Shown here one piece after another: positions 25,219 to 35,584 of a stretch of DNA of 64,000 nt. The stretch is from Rhizobiaceae bacterium. GTDB lineage: Bacteria > Pseudomonadota > Alphaproteobacteria > Rhizobiales > Rhizobiaceae. The stretch is from positions 1-64,000 of the forward strand of contig JACVCH010000005.1 of assembly GCA_016742175.1 (NCBI GenBank), read 5' to 3'. The notes beneath the pieces are model-generated. The model was not told the DNA's origin. It did no database searches and saw only the letters and a program-made list of their open reading frames with translations. Numbering within the stretch: position 1 is the stretch's first letter; each line of letters starts with the position of its first letter. The translations under genes were made by a program, and so were the position numbers.

Positions 25219-25229
25219 TTGCAATGCAA
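25219..25229. promoter_or_regulatory. TTGCA-A-TGCAA dyad upstream of phaZ
   Basis: An 11-base dyad TTGCAATGCAA lies about 90 bases before phaZ, in the 193-base gap between the divergent dehydrogenase and phaZ genes. PhaR, the polyhydroxyalkanoate regulator of alphaproteobacteria, binds TGC-rich dyads, so a PhaR site is possible. The site is short and could be chance. Confidence 0.3.
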
Positions 25230-25316
25230 CAGGTGCCTGCTAGATTCGTTACAACATGATGACAACAGCCCCGACCGGCCAGGCAAATCGCCGGCCGAGG
25301 CTCCGGGGGCCAATCC

Positions 25317-26594
25317 ATGTATTATCAGTTCTACGAATTGAACCATGCCGCGCTGCAACCGGCGCGCGCCTTCGCCGACGCGGTGAAGCTTCTCTATTCC
25401 AATCCGCTCAATCCGATGTCGCACACGCCCATGGGGCGCACGATCGCGGCCGGAGCGGAGATGTTCGAGCGCACGACGCGGCGCTACGGCAAGCCGTCCT
25501 TCGGCATCACGCAAACCAAGGTCGGCTTCGACCAGGTGGCGGTGAGCGAGCGCGTGGTCTGGAAGAAACCGTTCTGCGACCTCATCCATTTCGAGCGCGA
25601 TCTGCCGAGGAACCGCAAGGCCGATCCCAAGCTGCTGATCGTCGCGCCGATGTCCGGCCACTACGCGACGCTCCTGCGGGGCACGGTCGAGTCGATGATC
25701 CAGCATGCCGAGGTCTACATCACGGACTGGACGGACGCTCGCATGGTGCCGGTCGCTGACGGGCGGTTCGACCTCGACGACTATGTCGATTACATCATCG
25801 ACATGCTCCACCATCTCGGCCCGGACACGCATGTGATGGCGGTCTGCCAGCCATCGGTGCCGGTGCTCTCCGCCGTATCGATCATGGAGGCGCGTGGCGA
25901 CCGTTTCGCGCCTGCCTCGATGACGCTGATGGGCGGGCCGATCGACACGCGCCGCAATCCGACCGCCGTCAACAAACTGGCGGAGGAAAAGGGGATCGAC
26001 TGGTTCCGCGACAACGTCATCATGCAGGTGCCGTGGCCGGAGCCTGGCTTCATGCGCAACGTCTATCCCGGCTTCCTGCAGTTGTCGGGCTTCATGAGCA
26101 TGAACCTCGACCGCCACATCATCGCGCACAAGGATTTCTACATGCACCTCGTCAAGGATGACGGGGATTCGGCCGAGAAGCACCGTGACTTCTATGACGA
26201 GTATCTGGCGGTGATGGACCTGACGGCGGAGTTCTATCTGCAGACGGTGGATACGGTGTTCGTGCAGCACGCCTTGCCGAACGGCACGATGCGCCATCGC
26301 GGCGAACTGGTCGATCCGAAAGCTGTCAAGAATGTCGCGCTTCTGACCATCGAGGGCGAGAACGACGACATTTCAGGCCTCGGTCAGACGCAGGCGGCCC
26401 ACGATCTGTGCGTCAATATTCCGGACGACATGCGCGCCCACTACATGCAGCCGAAGGTGGGCCATTACGGCGTCTTTAACGGCTCGCGCTTCCGGTCCGA
26501 GATTGTGCCGCGCATCGTCGACTTCATGGCGAGCAACCCAGGCGCGGCCAAGCGCGAGCGGCCGAAGCCGCGGATCGTCGCCAACAAGGGCTGA
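25317..26594 (+). CDS. phaZ: Intracellular polyhydroxybutyrate depolymerase
   Basis: A 425-residue cytosolic depolymerase that breaks down stored PHB granules. It begins with MYYQFYELNHAALQPARAF, characteristic of the intracellular PhaZ family. The alpha/beta-hydrolase nucleophile elbow is MAVCQPSVPVL, with Cys replacing the usual lipase-box Ser. Later conserved stretches are VNKLAEEKGIDWF and VGHYGVFNGSRF, the latter with the catalytic His. No signal peptide is present. The gene is single; its stop abuts the stop of the convergent uppP gene within the palindrome GGCTGATCAGCC. Confidence 0.95.
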   Translation: MYYQFYELNHAALQPARAFADAVKLLYSNPLNPMSHTPMGRTIAAGAEMFERTTRRYGKPSFGITQTKVGFDQVAVSERVVWKKPFCDLIHFERDLPRNRKADPKLLIVAPMSGHYATLLRGTVESMIQHAEVYITDWTDARMVPVADGRFDLDDYVDYIIDMLHHLGPDTHVMAVCQPSVPVLSAVSIMEARGDRFAPASMTLMGGPIDTRRNPTAVNKLAEEKGIDWFRDNVIMQVPWPEPGFMRNVYPGFLQLSGFMSMNLDRHIIAHKDFYMHLVKDDGDSAEKHRDFYDEYLAVMDLTAEFYLQTVDTVFVQHALPNGTMRHRGELVDPKAVKNVALLTIEGENDDISGLGQTQAAHDLCVNIPDDMRAHYMQPKVGHYGVFNGSRFRSEIVPRIVDFMASNPGAAKRERPKPRIVANKG

Positions 26595-27401
26595 TCAGCC
26601 GAAGGCGAGCAGGGCCGCGAGCCCGATCGTGCCGACGAGGATGCGCCAGATGGCGAAGGGCGTGTAGCCGCGCTTCGCCACGAAATCGAGCAGGTAGCGA
26701 ACGACGAAGACACCGGCGATGAAGGCCGTGACGAAGCCCGCGCCGATGATCCAGAAATCGTCCATCGTCAGGATGTCGCGATTCTTGAAGAGGTCGTAGG
26801 AAAACGCGCCGACCATGGTCGGCATGGCGAGGAAGAACGAGAACTCCGCCGCCGAGCGCTTGTCGGCGCCCATCAGCAGCGCGCCGACGATGGTCGCGCC
26901 CGAGCGCGACGTGCCGGGGATCATCGCCAGGCACTGGATGAAGCCGATCTTGAGGCAGACCGACAGCGGGAACTCCGCGACATGACTGTACTTCGGCTCG
27001 ACCTGGCGCCGGTCGATCCACAGGAGCACGAAACCGCCGATGATCAGCATGACGCAGATCACCATCGGCGTCTCGAAAAGGACCGTCTTGATGAAGTCGT
27101 GCGCCAGCGCGCCGATCACGGCCGCCGGCAGGAAGGCCAGCAGGAGGCCGCCGACGAAACGCTGCGTCTCGCGATGCTTCGGCAAGGTGACGGCGAGATG
27201 CCACAGCCGTGCCGAATAGACGGTGAGGATGGCCATGATCGCGCCGAGCTGGATCAGCACCTCGAAGCTGCGCCCGGTCGATTCGAAGCCGAGGAAGTGT
27301 CCGGCGAGCAGCAGGTGGCCGGTGGACGAGACCGGGATGAACTCCGTCAACCCCTCCAGGATGCCGAGAAGGGCTGCAACGAGAAGGGATTGCTCTTCCA
27401 T
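26595..27401 (-). CDS. uppP: Undecaprenyl-diphosphatase UppP (BacA)
   Basis: A 268-residue membrane phosphatase that turns undecaprenyl diphosphate into the monophosphate carrier used for peptidoglycan and other envelope glycans. The two signature loops are clear: [17 protein letters not shown] near residue 15 and [10 protein letters not shown] near residue 165. About eight hydrophobic helices are visible. The start at 27401 ([13 protein letters not shown]) gives the family length; upstream reading adds a low-quality Arg-rich extension. It is convergent with phaZ with no spacer at all. Confidence 0.96.
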   Translation of the reverse strand: MEEQSLLVAALLGILEGLTEFIPVSSTGHLLLAGHFLGFESTGRSFEVLIQLGAIMAILTVYSARLWHLAVTLPKHRETQRFVGGLLLAFLPAAVIGALAHDFIKTVLFETPMVICVMLIIGGFVLLWIDRRQVEPKYSHVAEFPLSVCLKIGFIQCLAMIPGTSRSGATIVGALLMGADKRSAAEFSFFLAMPTMVGAFSYDLFKNRDILTMDDFWIIGAGFVTAFIAGVFVVRYLLDFVAKRGYTPFAIWRILVGTIGLAALLAFG

Positions 27402-27571
27402 GGAAACTCCGGGCGGGCCTGTCTCAAAGGTTCGCTTGTCAGGCGGGCCGCGCTTGCCTATAGCTTCGCGCGCATCGCCGCTTTCGAACCCGAATCTGCG
27501 CCGAGGATTAGCCATCGGGCCATCAAAAGGCCAGACTTTTCGGGCCCGTCCCCCTGCGACATACCCACCGA

Positions 27572-28270
27572 GTGCCCATGCTGACCCTGTTCCATCACCC
27601 GCTTTACGCGTCCTGCCGTTTCATTCGCCTGGCCTTCGGCGAATATGGCGAGGATCTCTCTTTGATCGAGGAAAAGCCGTGGGCGCGGCGCAAGGAATTC
27701 CTGCAGTTGAACCCGGCTGCGACGCTGCCTGTCCTGCTCGCCGAGGCCGACGAGCCGATCGTCGGAGCGTCGGTGATCGCCGAATATGTCGACGAGACGC
27801 GCGGTGCGCTGAAGCGCGACAAGCGCCTGATGGCCGAAAACCCGATCACGCGCGCCGAAATCCGCCGCCTGGTCGACTGGTACCTGGTCAAGGCCGACGG
27901 CGAAGTCACGCGGCATCTGGTGCGCGAGCGCGCCCTGAAGCCGCATATGCCGCCGGAGCATGGCGGCGGCTCGCCCAACTCGACCGCGATCCGCGCTGCC
28001 CGCGCCAACATCCGCCAGCATATGAAATACACGAACTGGCTGGCCGGCACGCGCAACTGGCTCGCCGGTCCGCGCCTGACCTATGCCGACCTTGCCGCCG
28101 CGGCCTCGATCTCGGTCCTCGACTATATGGGCGAGATCGACTGGAGCGAGCATGGCGCGGCCAAGGAGTGGTATACGCGCATGAAGTCGCGCCCCTCCTT
28201 CCGGCCCCTCCTGGCCGACCGCTTGCGCGGCCTCACTCCGGCCTCCCACTATGCGGACCTCGATTTTTGA
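27572..28270 (+). CDS. Glutathione S-transferase family protein
   Basis: A 232-residue GST. The thioredoxin-like N-terminal domain starts [24 protein letters not shown] and contains the cis-proline region [12 protein letters not shown] and VIAEYVDET for glutathione binding. The all-helical C-terminal domain includes the [15 protein letters not shown] stretch. The specific reaction is not predictable; detoxification or a lyase/isomerase role are both possible. It lies immediately before queG, one base separating the genes, so the two are probably co-transcribed. Confidence 0.88.
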   Translation: MPMLTLFHHPLYASCRFIRLAFGEYGEDLSLIEEKPWARRKEFLQLNPAATLPVLLAEADEPIVGASVIAEYVDETRGALKRDKRLMAENPITRAEIRRLVDWYLVKADGEVTRHLVRERALKPHMPPEHGGGSPNSTAIRAARANIRQHMKYTNWLAGTRNWLAGPRLTYADLAAAASISVLDYMGEIDWSEHGAAKEWYTRMKSRPSFRPLLADRLRGLTPASHYADLDF

Positions 28271-28271
28271 C

Positions 28272-29411
28272 ATGACCTCCTCCCGAAACCCCGTTCCGGC
28301 GGCGCGTCTTCGGGAGTTCATCGAGACCGAGGCAAAGGCGCTCGGCTTCGACGCGGTCGCGGTGACGCGGCCCGATGCCATCGCCGAGGCCGGCCCCCGA
28401 CTAGGCGCCTTCGTTGCGGCGGGCCGCCACGGCACGATGGAATGGATGGCCGAGACGCTCGAACGCCGCGCCCATCCGAATGGGCTTTGGGCGGACGCGC
28501 GCTCCGTCATCATGCTCGCCATGAATTACGGCCCGGACGAGAATCCTCTGGAATTGCTTGAGAGGCGAGACCGCGCGGCGATCTCGGTCTATGCGCGCAA
28601 CCGCGACTATCACGACGTCATCAAGGGCAGGCTGAAGACACTCGCGCAGAAGTTTGCCGCGCGCACGGGCGCGGACGTGAAGGTCTTCGTCGACACCGCG
28701 CCGGTGATGGAAAAACCGCTTGCCGCGGCTGCGGGCCTCGGCTGGCAGGGCAAGCACACCAATCTCGTCAGCCGCGAGTTCGGCTCCTGGCTCTTCCTCG
28801 GCTCGATCTTCACGACGGCCGAATTCACGCCCGATGCGCCGGAGGTCGATCATTGCGGCTCTTGCCGCGCTTGTCTCGACATCTGCCCGACCAACGCGTT
28901 TCCCGCGCCCTATCAGATCGATGCGCGGCGCTGCATTTCGTACCTCACCATCGAGCACAAGGGCCCGATCCCGCACGAGTTTCGCGCCGCGATGGGCAAC
29001 CGCATCTATGGCTGCGACGACTGCCTGGCCGTGTGTCCCTGGAACAAGTTCGCGCAGGCAACGCGCGAGATGAAGCTTGCTGCCCGCAACGACCTTGCCG
29101 CACCCGCGCTCGCCGATCTCCTGATGCTCGACGATACCGCCTTTCGCGAAAAATTTGCCGGCTCACCGATCAAGCGGATCGGCCGAGATCGCTTCATTCG
29201 CAACGTGCTGATTGCGGCCGGAAACTCGAACGATGTCGGCTTGGCTCCGCTGGCGGAGACGCTCCTGGCTGACCCTTCGCCACTTGTGCGCGGTGCGGCG
29301 GTCTGGGCCTTGTCGCGGCTGGCTGGGCCGGACACGTTCGACCGCTTGCGCCTCGCTTCGCACGAACAGGATGACGACGTGAAGGCCGAATGGATGCATG
29401 CGCCGGCATGA
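28272..29411 (+). CDS. queG: Epoxyqueuosine reductase QueG
   Basis: A 379-residue cobalamin- and Fe-S-dependent enzyme for the last step of queuosine tRNA modification. Two ferredoxin-like cluster motifs are present, [15 protein letters not shown] and [13 protein letters not shown]; upstream are GRHGTMEWM and the [20 protein letters not shown] region typical of QueG, and the C-terminus has HEAT-like repeats. ATG 28272 gives the family-like start; an ATG 21 bases upstream lies inside the GST gene. The next gene overlaps the stop by four bases. Confidence 0.95.
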   Translation: MTSSRNPVPAARLREFIETEAKALGFDAVAVTRPDAIAEAGPRLGAFVAAGRHGTMEWMAETLERRAHPNGLWADARSVIMLAMNYGPDENPLELLERRDRAAISVYARNRDYHDVIKGRLKTLAQKFAARTGADVKVFVDTAPVMEKPLAAAAGLGWQGKHTNLVSREFGSWLFLGSIFTTAEFTPDAPEVDHCGSCRACLDICPTNAFPAPYQIDARRCISYLTIEHKGPIPHEFRAAMGNRIYGCDDCLAVCPWNKFAQATREMKLAARNDLAAPALADLLMLDDTAFREKFAGSPIKRIGRDRFIRNVLIAAGNSNDVGLAPLAETLLADPSPLVRGAAVWALSRLAGPDTFDRLRLASHEQDDDVKAEWMHAPA

Positions 29412-30298
29412 CGAAGACCTTTTACATCTTTGGCGCAGGTTATTCGGCAAGAGCTTTTGCGCAGCAAGCGACTGCGGCGGGAAATCGCGTCATCGGCACG
29501 ACCCGAAGCGCCGATAATTTCGCCGAACTTTCTGCAATTGGCATCGAGCCTCTGATGTTCGACGGACATGTGCTGAGCAAGGACGCGGTGGAGGCGTTGA
29601 GCGCAGCGACACATATCGTCGCTTCGGTCGCGCCGGACGAGGCCGGTGACCCGGTCCTGCGCGCCGCCGGTGACGCGATCCGCGCGTCCACGATGGGCCT
29701 GCGCTGGATCGGCTATCTGTCGACCGTCGGCGTCTATGGCGACCACGGCGGCGCATGGGTCGACGAGGAGAGCGAATGCCGGCCGGTCTCGAAGCGCTCG
29801 GTCGCGCGGCTCGCGGCCGAGGATTGGTGGCGCGCCTTCGCAGCCGAATCCGGCTGGCCGCTCGCGACCCTGCGCCTGTCCGGCATCTACGGCCCCGGCC
29901 GCAACGCCTTCGTCAATCTGGAGGAAGGCAAGGCGAAGCGCATCGTCAAGCCGAACCAGGTGTTCAACCGCATCCATGTCGAGGACATCGCCGGCGCGCT
30001 CGCTCTTTTGGCGGAGCGGGAGGCGGACGGCGTCTTCAACGTCACCGACGACGAGCCGGCTCCGCCGCAGGATGTCGTGGCTCACGCGGCTGGCCTGATG
30101 GGCGTCGATGCGCCGCCTGAAACGCCGTTCGACGCGGCCAACATGACGCCGATGGCCCGCTCCTTCTATGGCGAGAACAAGCGCGTCTCGAATGCCAAGC
30201 TGAAGGCGGCGGGCTATGCCTTCCGTTCTCCAACCTATCGCCATGCTCTGGGCGCGATGTGGCGCGATCACACTTGGCGACAGGCGCCACCGCGTTAG
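29408..30298 (+). CDS. NAD(P)-dependent epimerase/SDR, YeeZ-like
   Basis: A 296-residue extended short-chain dehydrogenase. The start [17 protein letters not shown] at 29408 overlaps the queG stop, and FGAGYSAR is an NAD(P)-binding glycine-rich loop. [13 protein letters not shown] and [12 protein letters not shown] are the typical active-site and substrate regions, but the catalytic Tyr-x3-Lys is not obvious, as in YeeZ-type proteins. The substrate is unknown. It shares an operon with GST and queG. Confidence 0.82.
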   Translation: MTKTFYIFGAGYSARAFAQQATAAGNRVIGTTRSADNFAELSAIGIEPLMFDGHVLSKDAVEALSAATHIVASVAPDEAGDPVLRAAGDAIRASTMGLRWIGYLSTVGVYGDHGGAWVDEESECRPVSKRSVARLAAEDWWRAFAAESGWPLATLRLSGIYGPGRNAFVNLEEGKAKRIVKPNQVFNRIHVEDIAGALALLAEREADGVFNVTDDEPAPPQDVVAHAAGLMGVDAPPETPFDAANMTPMARSFYGENKRVSNAKLKAAGYAFRSPTYRHALGAMWRDHTWRQAPPR

Positions 30299-30357
30299 GA
30301 TTTCGCTAACCTTGACGGCCGCAGGCTCAGGCCGACGAAATGCGGGGAGAATCATCG

Positions 30358-31362
30358 ATGCGCGCGAGAAACTGGATCAAGGCCGCCTGTGTCGCCCTCG
30401 CGATGACAGCCGCGACGAGCGCCGAGGCGCAACTCGCAAAGGATCTCTTCGGCAACCAGCCGTTGCCGGCCGCCACCGAGGCGCGCGTCTACGGCTCCTA
30501 TTCCAAGGGCTGCTTTTCCGGCGGCATGGCGATCGCAAACGATGGCCCGAATTGGCAGGCGATGCGCCCCTCGCGCAACCGCCGCTGGGGCCATCCGGAC
30601 ATGGTGCGGCTCGTCGAGCGCCTGTCGCGCGATGCGACCGCCGACGGCTGGCCGGGCCTCCTCGTCGGCGACATCTCGCAGCCGCGCGGCGGTCCGATGC
30701 TGTCCGGCCACGCCTCGCACCAGCTCGGCCTCGACGCCGACATCTGGTTCCAGCCGATGCCCGGCCGCCGCCTGTCGGCATCGGAGCGCGAGAATCTCGA
30801 GTTTGTTTCCATGCTGCGCGACGGCGAACTGACCGTCGACGACCGCAAATGGTCGCCCGCCCATGCCGGCATCCTGCGCCGGGCGGCGAGCTACCCCGAG
30901 GTGGAGCGCATCCTCGTCCATCCCGGCATCAAGAAGAAGCTGTGCGACACGGTGACTGGCGACCGTTCCTGGCTCGGCAAGGTGCGCCCGTTCTGGGGCC
31001 ACGATTCGCATTTCCATATCCGCATCGGCTGCCCCGCCGGCTCGCCCGGCTGCCGCCCGCAGGAGGGGATCGGCCGCGGCGACGGCTGCGATTCCTCGCT
31101 CGCTTGGTGGTTCACCGACGAGCCGTGGCGCCCGGCGACGGGCCCGCAAAAGCCGCGCGCCCGCGACGTGATGCGCATGGCCGACCTGCCCCGCGAATGC
31201 TCGGCGGTTCTGCAGGCGCCCGCGCCGCAGTCCGAAGCCATGGTGACGATCGGCGGACCCGGCCGCACGATCGCTCCGGCCGGCGCGCCGATCGCCGCGA
31301 GCGCCTATGCACCGACGCCCGAGACCGCCATTCCGGTGCCCTTCCCACGCCCCCAGCCTTGA
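30358..31362 (+). CDS. mepA: Penicillin-insensitive murein endopeptidase MepA
   Basis: A 334-residue exported peptidoglycan endopeptidase that cuts the D-alanyl-meso-diaminopimelate cross-link. The signal peptide is about residues 1-24 (ending TSAEAQ). Zinc and catalytic residues appear in LSGHASHQLGLDADIW and GHDSHFHIRIGCP, the MepA/LAS family pattern. The start at 30358 has a gggaga ribosome site seven bases away; a start 18 bases earlier is less likely. The C-terminal ~70 residues are Pro/Ala-rich and probably disordered. It acts in the periplasm. Confidence 0.93.
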   Translation: MRARNWIKAACVALAMTAATSAEAQLAKDLFGNQPLPAATEARVYGSYSKGCFSGGMAIANDGPNWQAMRPSRNRRWGHPDMVRLVERLSRDATADGWPGLLVGDISQPRGGPMLSGHASHQLGLDADIWFQPMPGRRLSASERENLEFVSMLRDGELTVDDRKWSPAHAGILRRAASYPEVERILVHPGIKKKLCDTVTGDRSWLGKVRPFWGHDSHFHIRIGCPAGSPGCRPQEGIGRGDGCDSSLAWWFTDEPWRPATGPQKPRARDVMRMADLPRECSAVLQAPAPQSEAMVTIGGPGRTIAPAGAPIAASAYAPTPETAIPVPFPRPQP

Positions 31363-31428
31363 CTTGGCCGCCCGCGTGTGACCTTCAAATATCTTCGATT
31401 TGAACAGCGACACGCGGCAGCCGCCCTA

Positions 31429-32457
31429 ATGATTCCCGAAGTCGACGCCGCCGGCGTCCTGCAGTTCCCCGTCCTCGTCGGCGATATCGGCGGCACCAAT
31501 GCCCGCTTCGCCATCCTGCCGTCGCGCGAGGCGGCCGCGATCGAATTTCCGACCGTCGCGACGGCCGACTATCCCGACATCGACGTTGCGCTCGAACGCG
31601 CCATCCTGACGCGGACCGACATCAAGCCGCGCTCTGCGGTGCTCGCCATCGCAGCGCCGGTCACCGGCGACGAGATCCGGCTGACCAATTGCCCCTGGAC
31701 GGTGCGCCCGCGCGTGATGATCGCGCGGCTGGGCTTCGCCGAGGTCGTCATCCTCAACGATTTCGAGGCGCAGGCGCTGGCCGTCGTCGCCATCGGGCCG
31801 GAGCATCTGGAAAGGATCGGCGGCGGCGCGGCCGATCCGGAGGCGAGCCGCGTCGTGCTCGGCCCGGGCACCGGCCTGGGCGTTGCCGGCCTCGTGCGCG
31901 CAGGCGATGTCTGGGTGCCGGTCCCCGGCGAAGGCGGCCATGTCGACATGGGACCGCGCACGCCGCGCGACTTCGCGGTCTTCCCGCATATCGAGCGCAT
32001 CGAGGGCCGCATTTCGGGCGAGCAGATGCTGTGCGGCCGCGGCCTCGTCAATCTCTACCGCGCGGTCGCCGCTGCCGACGGCAAGCCGGCCGAGTTCACC
32101 TCGCCGGCCGGCATCACCGCTGCGGCCTTGGCGAAGTCCGACCCGGTGGCCGAGGAAGCGCTCGACATCTTCGTCACCTGCCTAGGGCGGTTGGCGGGCG
32201 ACTTGGCGCTCATCTTCATGAGCCGCGGCGGCGTTTATCTCACCGGCGGCATCGCGCAGAAGATTGTGCCGGCGCTGAAGCATCCGCGCTTTCGCGAAGC
32301 CTTCGAGGACAAGGCGCCGCATTCGGGCCTGATGCGGGATCTGCCGGTCTTCGTGATGACGCATCCGCTTGCCGCGCTCGCCGGCCTCGGCGCCTTCGCA
32401 CGCACGCCGCAGGCGTTTCATATCCGCACCACCGGCCGCCATTGGCGCGCCGCGTGA
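31429..32457 (+). CDS. glk: Glucokinase
   Basis: A 342-residue cytosolic glucokinase (bacterial Glk family) that phosphorylates glucose at C6. The ATP site [14 protein letters not shown] is near residue 14. [12 protein letters not shown] contains the catalytic Asp, [12 protein letters not shown] and [13 protein letters not shown] are further hallmarks, and the late [12 protein letters not shown] is the second phosphate loop. ATG 31429 gives the usual length; a start at 31378 would add 17 residues of uncertain value. It is followed by an ABC exporter gene and dapB. Confidence 0.95.
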   Translation: MIPEVDAAGVLQFPVLVGDIGGTNARFAILPSREAAAIEFPTVATADYPDIDVALERAILTRTDIKPRSAVLAIAAPVTGDEIRLTNCPWTVRPRVMIARLGFAEVVILNDFEAQALAVVAIGPEHLERIGGGAADPEASRVVLGPGTGLGVAGLVRAGDVWVPVPGEGGHVDMGPRTPRDFAVFPHIERIEGRISGEQMLCGRGLVNLYRAVAAADGKPAEFTSPAGITAAALAKSDPVAEEALDIFVTCLGRLAGDLALIFMSRGGVYLTGGIAQKIVPALKHPRFREAFEDKAPHSGLMRDLPVFVMTHPLAALAGLGAFARTPQAFHIRTTGRHWRAA

Positions 32458-32614
32458 GGCGCATGCGGCCGATTGGCGATTGCATCGCCGGTCTTCAGGA
32501 GGCATAGGCAGGCGGCCCGCGCGTCTCCGGCGGGCGGCAGAACGGGATTTCGAACACTTGGCCAACGCCGAGACATCGCAGCGCAAGGCGGAACCGGGCG
32601 AAATCGTCGCGGTG

Positions 32615-34378
32615 ATGCGGCGGATTCTGGCCGAGAACGGTCGCGAATACCTTCCCCAATATGCGCTCGCCACGCTCTGCCTGCTTGCCGTCGCGGCCAC
32701 TACCGCCTTCAGCGCATGGATCATGCGCGACATCATCGACGAGATATTCTATCGCGAGAATTATTCGCTCGTCCCCTATATCTGCGCCGCTATCATTGCC
32801 GCCTTCGCGATCCGGGGCGTCGCGAGCTACGGCCAGGCGGTCATCCTCGCGCGGATCGGCAACAATCTCGTCGCCCGCTACCAGCGCCGCCTGTTCGACC
32901 ATCTGATGCGGCTCGGCCTCGACTTCTATTCGAGCGCCCGCTCCGGCCAGCTTGCCGCCCAGATCAGCCAGAACGTTACCGGCATCCGCGACATGCTGTC
33001 GATCACGCTGACGTCGATCGCGCGCGACTTCGTCTCGCTGATCGGCCTCGTCGCGGTCATGGTCTTGCAGGACCCGCTGTTGTCGGTGATCGGTCTGCTC
33101 ATCGGGCCGCCGCTCGTCTATTCAGTCAACTATCTGATGCGCCGGCTGCGCCGCGTCACACGTGAATCCGTCGAGGTCAATTCGCACCTTTTCGGCGCCA
33201 TGCAGGAGACGGTGCAGGGCATCGCCATCGTCAAGGCGTTCACCATGGAGGAGCAGCTTTCGCGAAAGCTCTCCGAACTGGTGACCTCGGCCGAGAACCG
33301 CGCCAACAAGATCGCGCGCGTCTCCGAGCGCCTGACGCCGATCACCGAGATGCTGGCGGGCTTTGCCATCGCCGGCGTCATCGGCTACGCCGCCTATCGC
33401 GCCGCTTCGGCGGGCCAGTCGCCGGGCTCGGTCTTCTCCTTCATCACCGCGCTTCTGCTCGCCTACGATCCCGCCCGCCGGCTCGCCCGCGTCCAGGTCA
33501 ATCTGGAACGTTCGCTGGTCAATGCGCGCATGATCTACGAACTCCTCGACCAGGAGCCGCCGCAGCGCGATGTGCCGGGCGCGAAGGAGCTCGTCGTCGG
33601 CGCCGGCGGCATTGCCTTCCGCGACGTTTGCTTCTCCTATGGCCCCGACAGGCTCGTGCTCGACAAGGTCTCGTTCGAGGCCGAGCCCGGCAAGGTCACC
33701 GCGATTGTCGGCTCGTCGGGCGCGGGCAAGTCGACGCTGGTCGCGCTCGTCCAGCGCTTCTACGACGTCGATTCGGGCCGCATCGAGATCGACGGGCAGG
33801 ACATTGCCGGCGTAACCAAATCCTCGCTGCGCGCCCGCATCGCCTATGTCTCGCAGCACCCCTATCTCTTCGAGGGCACGATCCGCGACAACATCCGCTA
33901 CGGTCGTCCCGACGCCACCGATGCGGAGATCGAGACGGCGGCGCGCCTTGCCAATGCCGACGACTTCATCCGCGACAGCGCCTTCGGCTACGAGACGCTG
34001 GTCGGCGAGAATGGCGTCACGCTCTCGGGCGGCCAGCGCCAGCGCCTGTCGATCGCGCGCGCCATCGTGCGCAATGCGCCGATCCTGCTTCTCGACGAGG
34101 CGACCTCGGCGCTCGACAACGAATCCGAAGCGCGCGTGCAGGACGCGCTCGACACGGTAATGAAGGGCCGCACGACGATCGTCATCGCGCACCGGCTGTC
34201 GACGGTCGTCAATGCGGACAGCATCGTCGTCATGGAAGAGGGACGCGTGGTCGAGCAAGGCACGCACCGCGCGCTGATTGCCGATCCGGCCGGGCTCTAT
34301 GCCCGCTTCCACCGCCTGCAGGGCGAGCGCAGCCTCGATCTCGTCGACGATCAAACGCTGGAGGAAAAGAGCGCATGA
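32615..34378 (+). CDS. ABC transporter, fused membrane and ATPase domains (MsbA-like exporter)
   Basis: A half-transporter of about 587 residues: six N-terminal helices (residues 1-310), then an ATPase domain with Walker [11 protein letters not shown], signature LSGGQRQRL, Walker [13 protein letters not shown] and the switch His in VIAHRLSTV. It should dimerise and export a lipid, glycolipid, peptide or drug. The start is uncertain: ATG 32615 is used, but an in-frame TTG at 32558 would add 19 residues (LANAETSQRKAEPGE), and an AGGAGG at about 32498 hints that translation could begin further up. It overlaps dapB by four bases. Confidence 0.88.
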   Translation: MRRILAENGREYLPQYALATLCLLAVAATTAFSAWIMRDIIDEIFYRENYSLVPYICAAIIAAFAIRGVASYGQAVILARIGNNLVARYQRRLFDHLMRLGLDFYSSARSGQLAAQISQNVTGIRDMLSITLTSIARDFVSLIGLVAVMVLQDPLLSVIGLLIGPPLVYSVNYLMRRLRRVTRESVEVNSHLFGAMQETVQGIAIVKAFTMEEQLSRKLSELVTSAENRANKIARVSERLTPITEMLAGFAIAGVIGYAAYRAASAGQSPGSVFSFITALLLAYDPARRLARVQVNLERSLVNARMIYELLDQEPPQRDVPGAKELVVGAGGIAFRDVCFSYGPDRLVLDKVSFEAEPGKVTAIVGSSGAGKSTLVALVQRFYDVDSGRIEIDGQDIAGVTKSSLRARIAYVSQHPYLFEGTIRDNIRYGRPDATDAEIETAARLANADDFIRDSAFGYETLVGENGVTLSGGQRQRLSIARAIVRNAPILLLDEATSALDNESEARVQDALDTVMKGRTTIVIAHRLSTVVNADSIVVMEEGRVVEQGTHRALIADPAGLYARFHRLQGERSLDLVDDQTLEEKSA

Positions 34379-35190
34379 GCGATATGGGTCTCGTCGTCGT
34401 CGGCGCCGCCGGCCGCATGGGCCAGGCGATCACGCGCGCGATTTCCGCCATCGAGGGCGTGACGGTCGTCGGCGCGCTCGACCGCAAGGGCGCGCCCGCC
34501 ATCGGCCGCGATGCGGGCGAACTCGCCGGCCTCGGGCCGATCGGCGTTGAAATCACCGATGACCCGCTGCCGCTTTTCGCAAAGGCCGACGGCGTGATCG
34601 ACTTCTCCGCGCCGGCCGCCAGCGTCGAATATGCCGGCTACGCCGCGCAGGCGCGCATCGTCCATGTGATCGGGACGACCGGTTGCTCGGCCGAGGACGA
34701 TGCCGCGATCGCGGCCGCCGCGCGCCACGCGACCATCGTCAAGTCGGGCAATATGAGCCTCGGCGTCAACCTCCTGGCGGCACTCGTCGAGCAGGCGGCG
34801 CGCGCGCTTCCTGCGGCCGATTTCGACGTCGAAATCCTCGAGATGCACCACCGCCACAAGGTCGACGCACCGTCCGGCACCGCGCTTCTCCTCGGCGAGG
34901 CGGCGGCGAAGGGCCGCGCGATTGCACTTTCCGAAAAATCGGTGCGCGTGCGCGACGGCCACACGGGCGCGCGCGAAGCCGGCACGATCGGCTTTGCAAC
35001 GCTGCGCGGCGGCTCGGTCGTCGGCGACCATTCGGTGCTGCTCGCCGGCACCGGCGAGCGCATCACGCTCTCCCACCAAGCTGAGGATCGCGCGATCTTC
35101 GCGCGCGGCGCCGTGCAGGCCGCGCTGTGGGCGAAGGACCGCAAGCCCGGCCTCTATTCGATGCGCGACGTGCTTGGCCTGAACGGCTGA
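34375..35190 (+). CDS. dapB: 4-hydroxy-tetrahydrodipicolinate reductase
   Basis: A 271-residue cytosolic enzyme of lysine and diaminopimelate synthesis. The NAD(P) loop is [13 protein letters not shown], and [11 protein letters not shown] and [13 protein letters not shown] match the conserved DapB core. The catalytic stretch [16 protein letters not shown] is complete. The ATG at 34375 overlaps the ABC exporter stop; longer upstream frames lie within that gene. It is the last gene before tRNA-Leu. Confidence 0.96.
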   Translation: MSDMGLVVVGAAGRMGQAITRAISAIEGVTVVGALDRKGAPAIGRDAGELAGLGPIGVEITDDPLPLFAKADGVIDFSAPAASVEYAGYAAQARIVHVIGTTGCSAEDDAAIAAAARHATIVKSGNMSLGVNLLAALVEQAARALPAADFDVEILEMHHRHKVDAPSGTALLLGEAAAKGRAIALSEKSVRVRDGHTGAREAGTIGFATLRGGSVVGDHSVLLAGTGERITLSHQAEDRAIFARGAVQAALWAKDRKPGLYSMRDVLGLNG

Positions 35191-35203
35191 CCAAGGGTCA
35201 CCG

Positions 35204-35226
35204 CCGCGAAGCCAATTCTTTCGCGG
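35204..35226. terminator. Hairpin after dapB
   Basis: CCGCGAA and TTCGCGG form a seven-pair stem around a nine-base loop, 13 bases after the dapB stop. There is no clear T-run, so intrinsic termination is uncertain; it separates dapB from the tRNA promoter. Confidence 0.35.
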
Positions 35227-35243
35227 GTCCGGCTGTTTATCCG

Positions 35244-35272
35244 TTGACACCATCTTCCCGCCCGCTTACATC
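35244..35272 (+). promoter_or_regulatory. Sigma-70-type promoter for tRNA-Leu
   Basis: A perfect -35 box TTGACA (35244-35249), an exact 17-base spacer and a -10 box TACATC (35267-35272) end 13 bases before the mature tRNA, the spacing expected of a strong stable-RNA promoter. Confidence 0.75.
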
Positions 35273-35285
35273 GGCGGCGCACCTA

Positions 35286-35370
35286 GCCCAGGTGGCGGAA
35301 TTGGTAGACGCGCACGGTTCAGGTCCGTGTGCCGCGAGGCGTGGAGGTTCGAGTCCTCTCCTGGGCACCA
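35286..35370 (+). tRNA. tRNA-Leu(CAG), CCA encoded
   Basis: An 85-base tRNA. The acceptor arms GCCCAGG and CCTGGGC pair perfectly and are followed by A plus encoded CCA. The D arm contains TGGCGGAATTGGTAGACG. The anticodon stem CACGG/CCGTG encloses loop TTCAGGT with anticodon CAG at 35320-35322. There is a class II variable arm (around tgccgcgaggcgt) and a T-loop GGTTCGAGTCC. A long variable arm and CAG identify leucine, reading CUG codons. A strong promoter precedes it. Confidence 0.96.
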
Positions 35371-35388
35371 CCTTTCTCATGAGGTGGT
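35367..35388 (+). terminator. Hairpin overlapping the tRNA-Leu 3' end
   Basis: ACCACCT (including the tRNA CCA) and AGGTGGT form a seven-pair stem with an eight-base loop. It may end transcription or guide 3' processing; the T-run is absent. Confidence 0.35.
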
Positions 35389-35584
35389 CGACGCGGCTGG
35401 ACAGTCACCCAACTGCGGGCCATTTAAGTCCCGGGCGCGACACCAGCGTGCGGTGCATCTCTCCTTCTCCCTGCTGCTTCTATTGCCTGCGCTGTCGCCT
35501 GATTCCGCTTCATACATGTCTGGCTAAAGGCTAGAAAACCCTGCACGTATAAGTTCAGGGGCGACTGCGTGTGAGGGAGGATCT

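Noticed and set aside
35286-35370. Attachment-site duplication of the tRNA-Leu 3' end at the far side of the catabolic region
   Set aside because: No copy of the tRNA 3' sequence was noticed by eye near 57400-57800, and no integrase gene exists in the window.
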